This document shows, one piece after another, positions 20,445 through 29,276 of a stretch of 64,000 nt of DNA (position 1 is the first letter of the stretch; every line of letters begins with the position of its first letter). The stretch comes from Kitasatospora sp. Root107 (GTDB taxonomy: Bacteria > Actinomycetota > Actinomycetes > Streptomycetales > Streptomycetaceae), in assembly GCF_001424875.1 (NCBI RefSeq), contig NZ_LMCT01000013.1, positions 37,229 through 101,228 of the forward strand, written 5' to 3'. Under the pieces are notes generated by a model. It did not search any database and was not told the origin of the DNA. It saw nothing but the letters and a program-made list of their open reading frames with translations. The position numbers were made by a program, and so were the translations under genes.

Positions 20445-21872
20445 ATGGCTAAGGCACCCGTTCTCACTCCTCAGGCGGACGACTTCCCGCGCTGGTACCA
20501 GGACCTCATCAACAAGGCCGAGCTGGCCGACAACGGTCCGGTTCGCGGCACCATGGTCATCCGCCCGTACGGCTACGGCCTGTGGGAGCGGATGCAGCAG
20601 GAGATGGACGCACGCATCAAGAAGGCAGGCGCGCAGAACGCCTACTTCCCGATGTTCATCCCGCAGTCCTACCTGACCAAGGAGGCGGAGCACGTCGAGG
20701 GCTTCGCCCCCGAGCTCGCCGTGGTCACCCACGGCGGCGGCAAGGAGCTCGACGAGCCGGTCGTGGTCCGGCCGACCTCCGAGACGATCATCAACGAGTA
20801 CTTCTCCAAGTGGGTGCAGAGCCACCGCGACCTGCCCCTGCTGATCAACCAGTGGGCCAACGTGGTCCGCTGGGAGCTGCGTCCCCGGGTCTTCCTGCGC
20901 ACCACCGAGTTCCTCTGGCAGGAGGGCCACACGGCCCACGCCACCTACGAGGACGCGCGGGCGTACGCCTCGATGATCCACACCGCCGTCTACGGCGACT
21001 TCATGACCAACGTGCTGGGCATCGACGTGGTGCTCGGCCGCAAGACCGCGAAGGAGCGCTTCGCGGGCGCCATCAACACCCTCACCCTCGAGGCCATGAT
21101 GGGTGACGGCAAGGCGCTGCAGATGGGCACCAGCCACGAGCTGGGCCAGAACTTCGCCAAGGCCTTCAACACCACGTACCAGCTGCAGGGCGCCGAGCGT
21201 GAGTTCGTCTGGCAGACCTCCTGGGGCGTCTCCACCCGGATGGTCGGCGGCCTGATCATGTCGCACGGCGACGACAACGGGCTGCGGGTGCCGCCGCGAC
21301 TGGCCGCCGTGCAGGCCGTGGTGCTCGCCATCAAGGGCGACGACGCGGTGCTGGCCAAGGTCCGCGAGATCGGCGCCCAGCTGGAGGCGGCCGGCATCCG
21401 GGTCGTGGTCGACGACAAGACCGACACCCCGTTCGGCCGCCGCGCGGTGGACTGGGAGCTCAAGGGCGTACCGCTGCGGATCGAGGTCGGCCCGCGCGAC
21501 CTGGAGAACGGCACCGCGATGCTGGTCCGTCGCATCCTTGACCGGAACAGCCCCGGTGGCAAGGAGCCGGTCTCGATCGACGGCCTGGCCGCCCTGCTGC
21601 CCGGCATCCTCGAGGAGGACCAGGCGCTGCTGCTCCGTCAGTCCCGCGAGCGCCGGATCTCCCGCACCGTCGAGGTCAAGAACCTGGACGAGGCCGTCGA
21701 GGCCGCCGCCACCGGCTGGGGCCGGATGTCCTGGGCCGAGCTCGGCCCGGCCGGCGAGGCCAAGCTGGCCGAGCAGGGTGTGTCGGTCCGCTGCATCGTC
21801 GCCGCCGACGGCTCGGTGCCGCTGACGGACGATCAGGAAGGCAACATCGCGATCGTGGCTCGCGCTTACTGA
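20445..21872 (+). CDS. proS: Prolyl-tRNA synthetase, short archaeal/eukaryotic-type
   Basis: A 475-residue class II synthetase. Motif 1 lies in GPVRGTMVIRPYGYGLWERM, motif 2 in RWELRPRVFLRTTEFLWQEGHTA, and motif 3 near GLIMSHGDDNGLRVPPRLA. The anticodon-binding domain (LRIEVGPRDLENG) and a terminal zinc-like domain end in the Tyr typical of this subtype. It lacks the ~180-residue editing insertion of the classical bacterial enzyme. Streptomycetes usually carry a long bacterial-type ProRS elsewhere, so this may be a second copy. The start is ATG 20445. A repeat follows the stop. Confidence 0.92.
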   Translation: MAKAPVLTPQADDFPRWYQDLINKAELADNGPVRGTMVIRPYGYGLWERMQQEMDARIKKAGAQNAYFPMFIPQSYLTKEAEHVEGFAPELAVVTHGGGKELDEPVVVRPTSETIINEYFSKWVQSHRDLPLLINQWANVVRWELRPRVFLRTTEFLWQEGHTAHATYEDARAYASMIHTAVYGDFMTNVLGIDVVLGRKTAKERFAGAINTLTLEAMMGDGKALQMGTSHELGQNFAKAFNTTYQLQGAEREFVWQTSWGVSTRMVGGLIMSHGDDNGLRVPPRLAAVQAVVLAIKGDDAVLAKVREIGAQLEAAGIRVVVDDKTDTPFGRRAVDWELKGVPLRIEVGPRDLENGTAMLVRRILDRNSPGGKEPVSIDGLAALLPGILEEDQALLLRQSRERRISRTVEVKNLDEAVEAAATGWGRMSWAELGPAGEAKLAEQGVSVRCIVAADGSVPLTDDQEGNIAIVARAY

Positions 21873-21923
21873 TCGCGATCCGATGGGTGTTTACCTGACC
21901 GGCGCTTACCGATCGCGATCGGT
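21862..21923 (+). repeat. Direct repeat and 16-bp palindrome at the proS 3' end
   Basis: The last bases of proS including the stop (21862-21880) recur at 21902-21920 with 18 of 19 identical. The second copy expands to a perfect palindrome accgatcgcgatcggt (21908-21923). It could be an operator or a 3' structure. Confidence 0.6.
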
Positions 21924-22287
21924 TCGGTCTTTGTGAGTCATCGAGCACGACTAATGCGGTGCGATTGTTGTACCGCTGACTGACTGTCTGGTGAGACTAC
22001 TGACCGGTCAACTCCCGGTCGTGCTGAACTAGCGGTACGGTGTACGGCCCGTGGCCCTGTCAATTTCGACGCTGCCACGGGCCGTTCGTCTAAGGGGGCA
22101 ACCGTCCCCGTGGCGATAGCCGAGAGCCTGGCGAGGTTCGCCGGGCCCAAAGTTGCAGGGGGTTGGTCTTGCGTCAGATACGGGCAGCGCAATTCACGCG
22201 CGACAGCGCATTCCTGGGAGTTCGCTGGGAATTCCCGGAGAACAGGAACTCGCGGAACATCGGCGCTCACTGCATCGTTGGTCTAGC
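21873..22287 (+). other. Intergenic region between proS and the zinc-ribbon-like gene
   Basis: 415 bp without a supported gene. It contains the repeat/palindrome at its left end, a 12-bp-stem hairpin (22044-22085) and TTG-initiated upstream codons of the next frame that lack family support. The hairpin may end a short transcript starting near 22030, where taGCGGTACGGTgt is a weak -10-like region. Confidence 0.4.
22044..22085 (+). terminator. Perfect hairpin in the proS downstream region
   Basis: acggcccgtggc (22044-22055) and gccacgggccgt (22074-22085) are perfect complements around an 18-nt loop. It could terminate proS read-through or be part of a small RNA. No U tract follows. Confidence 0.5.
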
Positions 22288-22866
22288 GTGAGCACGACAC
22301 AGCCTCTCGTCCTCGCGGCCGAACTGGCCGCCGCCTGGAGTGACATCCAGGCCCATCACCAGGACCTTCCCGACCTCGCCTCGCCTGAGGCCCTGATCGG
22401 CGAGTCCTCCTCCGCCTGCGGCAGCCAGCTCGGCTTCGAGCGACTGCTGCACGAAGCCGCTCACGGCCTGGCCGCGGCCCGCGACATCCGTGACACCTCA
22501 CGGGCCGGGCGCTACCACAACCGGCGTTTCCTGCTGCTCGCCTCCGAGCTCGGTCTGGCGCACCCGGTCGAGCCGCACGCCAGCAGCGGCTTCTCCCAGG
22601 TGACCATGCTGATGGAGACTCAGGAGCGGTACTCGGGAACGATCGAGCGGCTCGACCGCGCGCTCGGCGCACACCAGCTCGCCGTCAACGGCGAAGGTGG
22701 ACACCGCGCGTTCCGCGGCCCGGCGGCTCGGCACGGTTCCTCCGGTGGCGGTGTCCGGGTCAAGGCGATCTGTGGGTGTGGGCGCAACGTCCGGGTGGTG
22801 CCGTCGGTGCTCGCTCAGGCGTCGATCGTCTGCGGTGCCTGTCAGCAGCCGTTCCGGATCGCGTGA
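22288..22866 (+). CDS. Hypothetical protein with C-terminal zinc-ribbon-like cysteines
   Basis: A 192-residue protein starting at GTG 22288. The N-terminal two thirds are helical (ELAAAWSDIQAHHQDLPDL, LHEAAHGLAAARDIRD). The C-terminus has CGCGRNVRVVPSVLAQA followed by CGACQQPF, giving four cysteines spaced like a small zinc ribbon. An AAH motif in the middle resembles part of a metalloprotease helix but lacks HEXXH. No Shine-Dalgarno is visible before the GTG, so the start is uncertain. I do not recognise a function. Confidence 0.6.
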   Translation: MSTTQPLVLAAELAAAWSDIQAHHQDLPDLASPEALIGESSSACGSQLGFERLLHEAAHGLAAARDIRDTSRAGRYHNRRFLLLASELGLAHPVEPHASSGFSQVTMLMETQERYSGTIERLDRALGAHQLAVNGEGGHRAFRGPAARHGSSGGGVRVKAICGCGRNVRVVPSVLAQASIVCGACQQPFRIA

Positions 22867-23179
22867 CCGTAGTTCCGTCCCGCTTTCCTGCCGGCGCCAG
22901 TGCCGGTGCCGGTGTCCCGTCCTGTTCCTGCCGTCCGTCGCCAGCGGGCTGTGCCGCACGTTCTGCATCACCTGTAGTGCTGAGACTCGGCTCAACCGGG
23001 GGCGGGGGCCCTCGGTCGGGCCGACCGGCGCGGTGTGGCAGAATGGACAGCTGAGTACTCGGCAGCCGAGCAGGACCCCTCTCTCCTACGGCTGGCGTGT
23101 CCCTTGAACGGCCGCCCTCGCAACCCCACGCGGTGGCAGCGGCTGTTCACCCACGTCAACACCAGGAGAACCCACTCCC
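22867..23179 (+). other. rpsP promoter and leader
   Basis: 313 bp without a gene. CAGAAT (23039-23044) in gtggcagaatgg resembles a housekeeping -10, which would give a ~130-nt leader to rpsP with AGGAG shortly before the GTG. No clear -35 or leader structure is evident. Confidence 0.4.
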
Positions 23180-23611
23180 GTGGCAGTCAAGATCAAGCTC
23201 AAGCGTCTCGGCAAGATTCGCGCCCCGCACTACCGCATCGTCGTCGCGGACTCGCGCACCAAGCGTGACGGTCGCGCCATCGAGGAGATCGGCATCTACC
23301 AGCCGACCTACAACCCCTCGAAGATCGAGGTCGACACCGACCGCGCCCAGTACTGGCTGTCCGTCGGCGCCCAGCCGACCGAGCCGGTCCTCGCCATCCT
23401 GAAGCTCACCGGTGACTGGCAGAAGTTCAAGGGCCTGCCGGCCCCGGCCCCGCTGCTGGTGGCCGAGCCCAAGGTCGAGGACTTCTCGCACCTGTTCGCG
23501 AAGGCCGTCGCCGGCTTCGAGGACAGCACCACCGGTGTTGCCATCACCCCGAAGGCCAAGAAGGCGGACAAGGCCGAGGCTGAGGCCGACGCCGCTTCCA
23601 CCGAGGCCTGA
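23180..23611 (+). CDS. rpsP: 30S ribosomal protein S16
   Basis: A 143-residue S16 with the conserved [20 protein letters not shown] start, [14 protein letters not shown] segment, Y-P and W-L-S-V-G-A-Q-P-T motifs. It carries an Ala/Lys/Glu-rich C-terminal extension as usual in actinobacteria. The GTG start follows CAGGAGAA. It is the first gene of the rpsP-khpA-rimM-trmD block. Confidence 0.96.
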   Translation: MAVKIKLKRLGKIRAPHYRIVVADSRTKRDGRAIEEIGIYQPTYNPSKIEVDTDRAQYWLSVGAQPTEPVLAILKLTGDWQKFKGLPAPAPLLVAEPKVEDFSHLFAKAVAGFEDSTTGVAITPKAKKADKAEAEADAASTEA

Positions 23612-23613
23612 GC

Positions 23614-23853
23614 GTGATCGAGGACGCCCTCGACCACTTGGTCAAGGGCATCGTCGAGCACCCCGACGAGGTGCAGGTGCGTTCGCGCAACCTGCGTCGG
23701 GGCAACACCATCGAGGTGCGCGTGCACCCCGATGACCTCGGCAAGGTGATCGGCCGGGGCGGCCGAACGGCTCGCGCTCTGCGCACCGTGGTCGGCGCCC
23801 TCGGCGGTCGCAACGTCCGGGTCGACCTGGTCGACGTGGACAGCATTCGCTGA
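23614..23853 (+). CDS. khpA: KH-domain RNA-binding protein KhpA
   Basis: A 79-residue single KH domain protein (YlqC/KhpA family). The GxxG loop is IGRGGRTARALR. It binds RNA, in other bacteria together with KhpB, and is linked to cell-size control and ribosome-related functions. It starts 2 nt after the rpsP stop and shares its operon. A strong terminator follows. Confidence 0.93.
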   Translation: MIEDALDHLVKGIVEHPDEVQVRSRNLRRGNTIEVRVHPDDLGKVIGRGGRTARALRTVVGALGGRNVRVDLVDVDSIR

Positions 23854-23874
23854 CGCTCGACCGTCAGGTTTCTG

Positions 23875-23909
23875 GGACCGGCCGGGACGCATGTCGTCCC
23901 GGCCGGTCC
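23875..23909 (+). terminator. Terminator after khpA
   Basis: ggaccggccgggacg and cgtcccggccggtcc form a perfect 15-bp stem with a catgt loop, then ttctgcattt. It separates rpsP-khpA from rimM-trmD, so rimM probably has its own promoter or relies on read-through. Confidence 0.8.
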
Positions 23910-24072
23910 TTCTGCATTTCCGGGCCGGACGGTGCTGGTTTCCCCGGGCTTTGCCGGGGTGTCGCCTGCGCTGCTCTTCGTTTCCCGTCCTGCTCGGCTC
24001 TCTCGCCATTCACCGTCTTTCGGCTCACCGGACCCAACGCATCGCCGGTACAGATTCAGGAGAACGATCACC

Positions 24073-24699
24073 GTGCAGCTCGTCGTCGGCAAGATCGGCC
24101 GTGCCCACGGCATCAGGGGGGACGTCAGTGTCGAGGTCCGTACCGACGAACCCGAACTGCGGCTCGGGCCCGGCGCGGTCCTGCTCACCGACCCGGCCAC
24201 GGTCGGCCCGCTGACCATCGAGTCGGGCAAGGTGCACAGCGGCCGGCTGCTGCTGCGCTTCGCGGGGGTGAACGACCGCAACGCCGCCGAGGCGCTGCGC
24301 GGCACCATGCTGATCGCGGAGATCGACCCGGAGGATCGGCCGGACGATCCCGAGGAGTTCTACGACCACCAGCTGATCGGCCTGGACGTGGTGCTGCTCG
24401 ACGGCACCCTGGTGGGCGAACTCAGCGAGGTGGTCCACCTGCCGTACCAGGACCTGCTGACCGTCACCCGGCCGGACGGGACCGAGGTGCTGGTGCCGTT
24501 CGTCACCCGGATCGTGCCGACCATCGACCTGGAGAACCAGCGGGCCGTCATCGACCCGCCGCCCGGGCTGATCGACCCGGCGGAGGCTGTGGTGGTCCGC
24601 TCGGACGATGCGGATGACGCGGATGATGTTGCTGGTTCTGAGGGTGCGGCCGGCACCGCGGCCGACGACGCGTCAGACGAGGGCGGTGCGCGCGGGTGA
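24073..24699 (+). CDS. rimM: Ribosome maturation factor RimM
   Basis: A 208-residue 30S maturation factor. The N-terminal domain starts [19 protein letters not shown], and the PRC-barrel domain includes [15 protein letters not shown] and [16 protein letters not shown]. It ends in an Asp/Ala-rich tail. It assists assembly of the 30S head near S19. GTG 24073 follows AGGAGAACG. Its end overlaps the trmD start (GTGA), indicating coupling. Confidence 0.94.
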   Translation: MQLVVGKIGRAHGIRGDVSVEVRTDEPELRLGPGAVLLTDPATVGPLTIESGKVHSGRLLLRFAGVNDRNAAEALRGTMLIAEIDPEDRPDDPEEFYDHQLIGLDVVLLDGTLVGELSEVVHLPYQDLLTVTRPDGTEVLVPFVTRIVPTIDLENQRAVIDPPPGLIDPAEAVVVRSDDADDADDVAGSEGAAGTAADDASDEGGARG

Positions 24700-25523
24700 G
24701 TGAGATGCGGATCGACGTCGTCACGATCTTTCCGGAGTACCTGGAGCCGCTGAACGTCTCGCTGGTCGGCAAGGCCAGGGCCCGCGGCCAGCTCGACGTG
24801 CACCTGCACGATCTGCGCTCGTGGACCACGGACATTCATCGCACGGTCGACGACACCCCGTACGGCGGGGGCCCCGGCATGGTGATGAAGCCGGAGCCGT
24901 GGGGGGCGGCGCTGGACGCGGTGCTCGCCGGGGGGCCGGAGGGCGAGGTCCCGACCCTGGTGGTGCCGACGCCGAGCGGGCGGCCGTTCACGCAGGAACT
25001 GGCCCAGGAACTGGCCGGACGGCCGTGGCTGGCCTTCGCTCCCGCGCGGTACGAGGGAATCGACCGCCGGGTGATCGAGGAGGCCGCCACCCGGATGCCG
25101 GTGGTCGAGGCTTCGATCGGCGACTACGTGCTGGCCGGTGGCGAGGTCGCGGTGCTGGTGATGGTCGAGGCGATCGCCCGGCTGCTGCCCGGTGTGCTCG
25201 GCAACGCCGAGTCGCACCGGGACGACTCCTTCGCCCCTGGCGCGATGGCGGATCTGCTGGAGGGGCCGGTCTACACGAAGCCGGCCGAGTGGCGTGGGCG
25301 CGAGGTGCCGGAGGTGCTGCTCAGCGGTCACCACGGCAAGATCGCCCGCTGGCGACGGGAGCAGGCGTTCGCCCGGACCTTGGCCAACCGGCCGGACCTG
25401 GTCGAGCGCTGGGAGCTCGGCGCCTTCGACAAGAGGGAGCGCGAGGCGCTCAGCATCCTGGGGCTTGCCTGGGACGAGAGCCTCGGCCGATTTCGGTCTC
25501 TGGCGGAAGCTGTGGAAGAATAG
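24696..25523 (+). CDS. trmD: tRNA (guanine37-N1)-methyltransferase TrmD
   Basis: A 275-residue SPOUT methyltransferase: [12 protein letters not shown] start, [15 protein letters not shown], the trefoil-knot segment [19 protein letters not shown], and [10 protein letters not shown]. It uses SAM to make m1G37 in tRNA, preventing frameshifts. It overlaps rimM by 4 nt. Confidence 0.96.
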   Translation: MSEMRIDVVTIFPEYLEPLNVSLVGKARARGQLDVHLHDLRSWTTDIHRTVDDTPYGGGPGMVMKPEPWGAALDAVLAGGPEGEVPTLVVPTPSGRPFTQELAQELAGRPWLAFAPARYEGIDRRVIEEAATRMPVVEASIGDYVLAGGEVAVLVMVEAIARLLPGVLGNAESHRDDSFAPGAMADLLEGPVYTKPAEWRGREVPEVLLSGHHGKIARWRREQAFARTLANRPDLVERWELGAFDKREREALSILGLAWDESLGRFRSLAEAVEE

Positions 25524-25676
25524 GCGACTGTTGTCTGCCGTCGGACTTCCCTTGTGGAAGTCGGTGGAGCGTTGCCCCCGCCACGGGGGGACCATCGCGA
25601 ACCGAAGCGGCCCGCAGCACACCCCATTGTGACGAACTTCCGTGGGCGGCCCGTGGCGCCTGCGATGGAGAGCAAA

Positions 25677-26027
25677 ATGAGCAACAAGCTCGCTGCTGTC
25701 GACGTGGCTTCGCTGCGCGACGACATCCCGGCCTTCCGCGCTGGTGACACCCTGAAGGTTCACGTCCGGGTCATCGAGGGCAGCCGCTCCCGTGTCCAGG
25801 TCTTCCAGGGCGTCGTCATCCGCCGCCACGGCGCCGGCATCGGTGAGACCTTCACCGTTCGCAAGGTGTCCTTCAACGTCGGCGTGGAGCGCACCTTCCC
25901 GGTGCACACCCCGGTCGTCGAGAAGATCGAGGTCGTGACCCGCGGTGCGGTTCGCCGCGCCAAGCTGTACTACCTGCGTGACCTCCGCGGCAAGGCCGCG
26001 AAGATCAAGGAGAAGCGCGACCGCTGA
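25677..26027 (+). CDS. rplS: 50S ribosomal protein L19
   Basis: A 116-residue L19 with [17 protein letters not shown], the core [20 protein letters not shown] and [20 protein letters not shown]. It bridges the 50S-30S interface. ATG 25677 follows GGAGAG, with a ~150-nt leader after trmD. The in-frame upstream extension to 25554 has no L19 similarity. Confidence 0.97.
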   Translation: MSNKLAAVDVASLRDDIPAFRAGDTLKVHVRVIEGSRSRVQVFQGVVIRRHGAGIGETFTVRKVSFNVGVERTFPVHTPVVEKIEVVTRGAVRRAKLYYLRDLRGKAAKIKEKRDR

Positions 26028-26090
26028 TCCGCTGACCCCGGCCCTGGCCAGGGGTTCAGTACGCTCGGGTCGGGTGGAGTCCCTTCGGGA

Positions 26091-26096
26091 TAGGCT
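26091..26096 (+). promoter_or_regulatory. Possible leaderless promoter of the first signal peptidase gene
   Basis: TAGGCT at 26091-26096 is a good streptomycete -10, ending 8 nt before ATG 26105, which itself has no Shine-Dalgarno. A matching -35 is weak. Confidence 0.4.
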
Positions 26097-26104
26097 CTGC
26101 CCCG

Positions 26105-26980
26105 ATGAGCACGCAAGAACCAGTCGCGGACCGCGACGGCAGCGCCGCACCTTCGGGTGCGGACGGACTGGAGGGTGGCGCCAGTGCAGCTCCTGGAGGC
26201 GACGTCGGAACCTCCGCCGGACCCGCTGAACCAGACCGGTCCGCCGATAGCGCTGAAGCGGCTGAGGGATCAGGAGAGGCGGGGGGAACCGACGAAAGCG
26301 GCTCCGAGCTTCCGAGACGGTGGTCCGCACGTGACCTCCTACGGATCGTCGCGGTCTGCGTCCTGACGCTGATGCTGGTCAACGCGTTCGTCGCCCGGCC
26401 GTTCGCGGTGCCGTCCGCCTCGATGGAGAACACACTGCGACCGGGGGACCGGTTGGTGGTGAACCAGCTCGCCTATGCATTCGGCGGGCACGTCCGCCGG
26501 GGCGAGGTGGTGGTCTTTGACGGAACGGGCTCCTTCCTGCCTTACGCGGAGGAGACGCCGGCTGTGCGACGCTTCCTGTCGGCCGTGGGGCTCGGTTCCG
26601 GGAACGGCTCGGTGTACGTGAAGCGTGTGGTCGGCATCGGGGGTGACCGGGTGACGTGCTGTGGGGCGGATGGGCGGCTCAAGGTCAACGGGGTGCCGTT
26701 GGATGAGTCGGCCTACCTCTACCCGGGTGACGCTCCCTCAGCGGTGCGGTTCGACGTGGTGGTCCCGGCCGGGAAGCTCTGGGTGATGGGGGATCACCGG
26801 AGCGATTCCCGGGACTCGCGGGATCATCTGGGAGAGCCGGGCGGTGGGTTCGTGCCCGAGAAGAGGGTGATTGGGCGGGCGGACTGGGTTGTCTTCCCGA
26901 TCGGCCGCTGGACGTCGTTGGACCGGCCCGTGAGCTTCGCTGCGGTGGAGGGGATGGGTGGCCATGGGGGACAGAGGTAG
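26105..26980 (+). CDS. lepB: Type I signal peptidase, first of four
   Basis: A 291-residue serine-lysine signal peptidase. A long acidic, Gly/Ala-rich N-terminal region precedes a transmembrane helix (RIVAVCVLTLMLVNAFV). The catalytic Ser106 lies in PSASMENTL and Lys173 in YVKRVVGIGGD, and the box WVMGDHRSDSRDSR is present. No C-terminal transmembrane segment is seen, unlike the third and fourth copies. It cleaves signal peptides of exported preproteins at the outer membrane face. Position matches the sipW/X/Y/Z cluster of Streptomyces lividans; this is the first copy. It overlaps the next gene. Confidence 0.92.
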   Translation: MSTQEPVADRDGSAAPSGADGLEGGASAAPGGDVGTSAGPAEPDRSADSAEAAEGSGEAGGTDESGSELPRRWSARDLLRIVAVCVLTLMLVNAFVARPFAVPSASMENTLRPGDRLVVNQLAYAFGGHVRRGEVVVFDGTGSFLPYAEETPAVRRFLSAVGLGSGNGSVYVKRVVGIGGDRVTCCGADGRLKVNGVPLDESAYLYPGDAPSAVRFDVVVPAGKLWVMGDHRSDSRDSRDHLGEPGGGFVPEKRVIGRADWVVFPIGRWTSLDRPVSFAAVEGMGGHGGQR

Positions 26981-27980
26981 AGCCAGGACCGCCACCACCC
27001 CGACGGCTGTCGATGACCAGGCCGCTGTCCTGGTGACGCCGGTCGGACCGACGGGGACGGGAGTGACGGCCCCTCCGGCCCGAGGCCGCGCGGAGCGGCG
27101 AAGGTCCGCCCGTCGGGCCGCTCGGCGTAGGCGCCGGTCGTTGCTTCGCGAGATTCCGCTGATAGCCGTGGCTGCGTTGCTGATCGCCCTGGTGCTCAAG
27201 ACTTTTGCGGTTCAGGTCTTCGTGATCCCCTCGCCGTCGATGGAGCAGACCATCCTGATCGGCGACCGGGTGCTGGTGGACAAGCTGACGCCGTGGTTCG
27301 GCAGCCAGCCGAGCCGGGGCGAGATCGTGGTCTTCAAGGACCCGGGCGGCTGGCTCGAGCCGGTCCACAAGTCCGAGCAGGACAACTTCGCGCTGCGAGG
27401 TGCCAAGCAGGCACTCTCCTACGTCGGGTTGATGCCGTCGGACGATGAGCAGGATCTGATCAAGCGCGTGATCGGTGTGCCCGGCGACACCATTGAGTGC
27501 TGTGACGCCAACGGCCGACTGACAGTCAACGGCACACCACTGGAGGAGCCTTACCTCGCGCCAGGGAACGTGCCGTCGAAGCAGCCGTTCAAAGTCACTG
27601 TCCCGGCAGGGCGGTTGTGGGTGATGGGGGATCACCGGGATCTCTCCGCCGACTCCCGTTACCACCTGACCGAGGCCGGCCAGGGCACTATTCCGATGGA
27701 CAACGTGGTGGGCCGCGCGTTCGTGATCGCCTGGCCGGTTCAGCGAATCGGTCAACTCGGTGTTCCCGCCTCCCTGTCGGCGCTTCCTGTGCGGACCGAG
27801 GCGTTCGGGCGTAGCGTTCCGGGGGCGAGTGGATACCCGAGCGAGTCTGATCGGGCTAAATCGCCTGGAACTCAACCGGATCTTGCAGAACCTCCGCTCG
27901 TTATGGGTGTGTTGGGCGTCATCCCGCTCCTCGTGCGGCCCAGGCGCGCGCGAGTGCGGCGCGCGCCGCCCGTCGGCTGA
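26964..27980 (+). CDS. lepB: Type I signal peptidase, second of four
   Basis: A 338-residue paralogue. An Arg-rich N-terminus precedes a TM helix (LIAVAALLIALVLKTFAVQ), then PSPSMEQTI with Ser92, LIKRVIGVPGD with Lys167, and WVMGDHRDLSADSR. The C-terminus has a moderately hydrophobic stretch (LVMGVLGVIPLLV) with an Arg-rich end, probably a second anchor. ATG 26964 is preferred because GGAGGGG precedes it by ~10 nt; GTG 26958 is the alternative. It overlaps the first copy by 17 nt, so the two are co-transcribed. A 237-nt gap follows. Confidence 0.92.
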   Translation: MGDRGRARTATTPTAVDDQAAVLVTPVGPTGTGVTAPPARGRAERRRSARRAARRRRRSLLREIPLIAVAALLIALVLKTFAVQVFVIPSPSMEQTILIGDRVLVDKLTPWFGSQPSRGEIVVFKDPGGWLEPVHKSEQDNFALRGAKQALSYVGLMPSDDEQDLIKRVIGVPGDTIECCDANGRLTVNGTPLEEPYLAPGNVPSKQPFKVTVPAGRLWVMGDHRDLSADSRYHLTEAGQGTIPMDNVVGRAFVIAWPVQRIGQLGVPASLSALPVRTEAFGRSVPGASGYPSESDRAKSPGTQPDLAEPPLVMGVLGVIPLLVRPRRARVRRAPPVG

Positions 27981-27982
27981 TT

Positions 27983-28012
27983 CGCCCGTCCTGCCGTGTG
28001 GGAGCACGGGCG
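27983..28012 (+). terminator. Weak hairpin after the second signal peptidase gene
   Basis: cgcccgt (27983-27989) and acgggcg (28006-28012) can pair around a 16-nt loop just after the stop. The stem is short and no U tract follows. The following ~200 bp have no gene and probably carry the promoter of the third copy. Confidence 0.35.
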
Positions 28013-28217
28013 TCGTGGCCTGGAGTGGTAGAGAAGTGCTGGAGTGCTCGGTGTACGGTCCGATCGCCTCCGGAGGCTGTGCTGGTGTGCCGGTATCAGA
28101 TCGCCCTGTGACGGGCAGAGCTGATGCGGGCTGACGGTCGGTCACAGAACGTGGTGCCCGCTGTGCGGCACTGTGAGCGCGGGCGCGCAGGCGTCCGCAC
28201 AGCAGGGAGGAGATGTT

Positions 28218-29123
28218 GTGGGGGATCTGGTGATCGGTGCCCGTTCCGGGGGCCCTGAGCCCGAGGGCGAAGGCGCTGAGCAGTTGGACGGCTCCGACCG
28301 GTCCGCGGACGCCGCTTCGGCGGCCTCGGCCGATGACGAGGCAGGGAGTTCCAAGAAGAAGAAGCCAAAGCAGCGTTCCTTCTGGAAGGAACTTCCGATC
28401 CTGGTCGGAATCGCGCTGATTCTGGCTCTCGTGATCAAGACCTTCTTCGTCCAGGCGTTCTCCATCCCCTCGGGATCGATGCAGAACACCCTGCAGATCG
28501 GCGACCGGGTGCTGGTCGACAAGCTGACGCCCTGGTTCGGCGCCGAGCCCGAGCGCGGCGAGGTCGTGGTCTTCCACGACCCGGGCGGCTGGCTGAGCGA
28601 CGAGCCGGCCCAGCAGAGCGACAACGCCTTTGTCCGCGGCGTGCAGGACGTACTCAGCTTTGTCGGGCTGATGCCTTCGGCGAACGAGAAGGACCTGATC
28701 AAGCGGGTTATCGCGGTCGGCGGGGACACGGTCGAATGCCAGGGCAGTGGGCCGGTCAAGGTGAACGGGATCGCGCTCGACGAGCCGTACATCTTCCCCG
28801 GCAACACCCCGTGCGGGGACAAGCCGTTCGGGCCGGTCCAGGTGCCGGACAACCGGATCTGGGTGATGGGCGACCATCGGGCCGACTCGCTCGACTCGCG
28901 GTTCCACCAGGACCAGCCCGGTGGCGGCACCGTGCCCGTGGACAACGTGGTGGGACGGGCCTTCGTGGTGGCCTGGCCGATCAGCAACTGGGCGACGCTG
29001 CCGGTGCCGGACACCTTCGACCAGAAGGGGCTTGCGGCTGCAGCACTGCCCTACGCGCCGCCCGCGGCCGGTGCGGCGATCGCACTGCCTGCGGTCTGGT
29101 GGCTGCGGCGTTACCGCCGCTGA
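28218..29123 (+). CDS. lepB: Type I signal peptidase, third of four
   Basis: A 301-residue paralogue. A charged N-terminus (KKKKPKQRSFWKELP) leads into TM1 (ILVGIALILALVIKTFFVQ). Catalytic Ser87 lies in PSGSMQNTL and Lys162 in LIKRVIAVGGD, and WVMGDHRADSLDSR follows. A C-terminal transmembrane segment (YAPPAAGAAIALPAVWWL) ends in RRYRR. GTG 28218 follows GGGAGGAG. Copies two and three share a long identical core (GDRVLVDKLTPWFG), so they are the closest pair. Confidence 0.92.
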   Translation: MGDLVIGARSGGPEPEGEGAEQLDGSDRSADAASAASADDEAGSSKKKKPKQRSFWKELPILVGIALILALVIKTFFVQAFSIPSGSMQNTLQIGDRVLVDKLTPWFGAEPERGEVVVFHDPGGWLSDEPAQQSDNAFVRGVQDVLSFVGLMPSANEKDLIKRVIAVGGDTVECQGSGPVKVNGIALDEPYIFPGNTPCGDKPFGPVQVPDNRIWVMGDHRADSLDSRFHQDQPGGGTVPVDNVVGRAFVVAWPISNWATLPVPDTFDQKGLAAAALPYAPPAAGAAIALPAVWWLRRYRR

Positions 29124-29276
29124 CCTCTCCGGCTGCTGCCGATGAGGTGAAGCAGGGTCTTGCGCGGGCCGTGGTACTGGCGAGTAATCTGCTCGCACGT
29201 GCCACGGCCCGCCGGCTTTCCCGGACCCGCCGTGGCCCACCCGCGCGGGCTGCGGGTCGACCTGGAGGTGGCGGCG

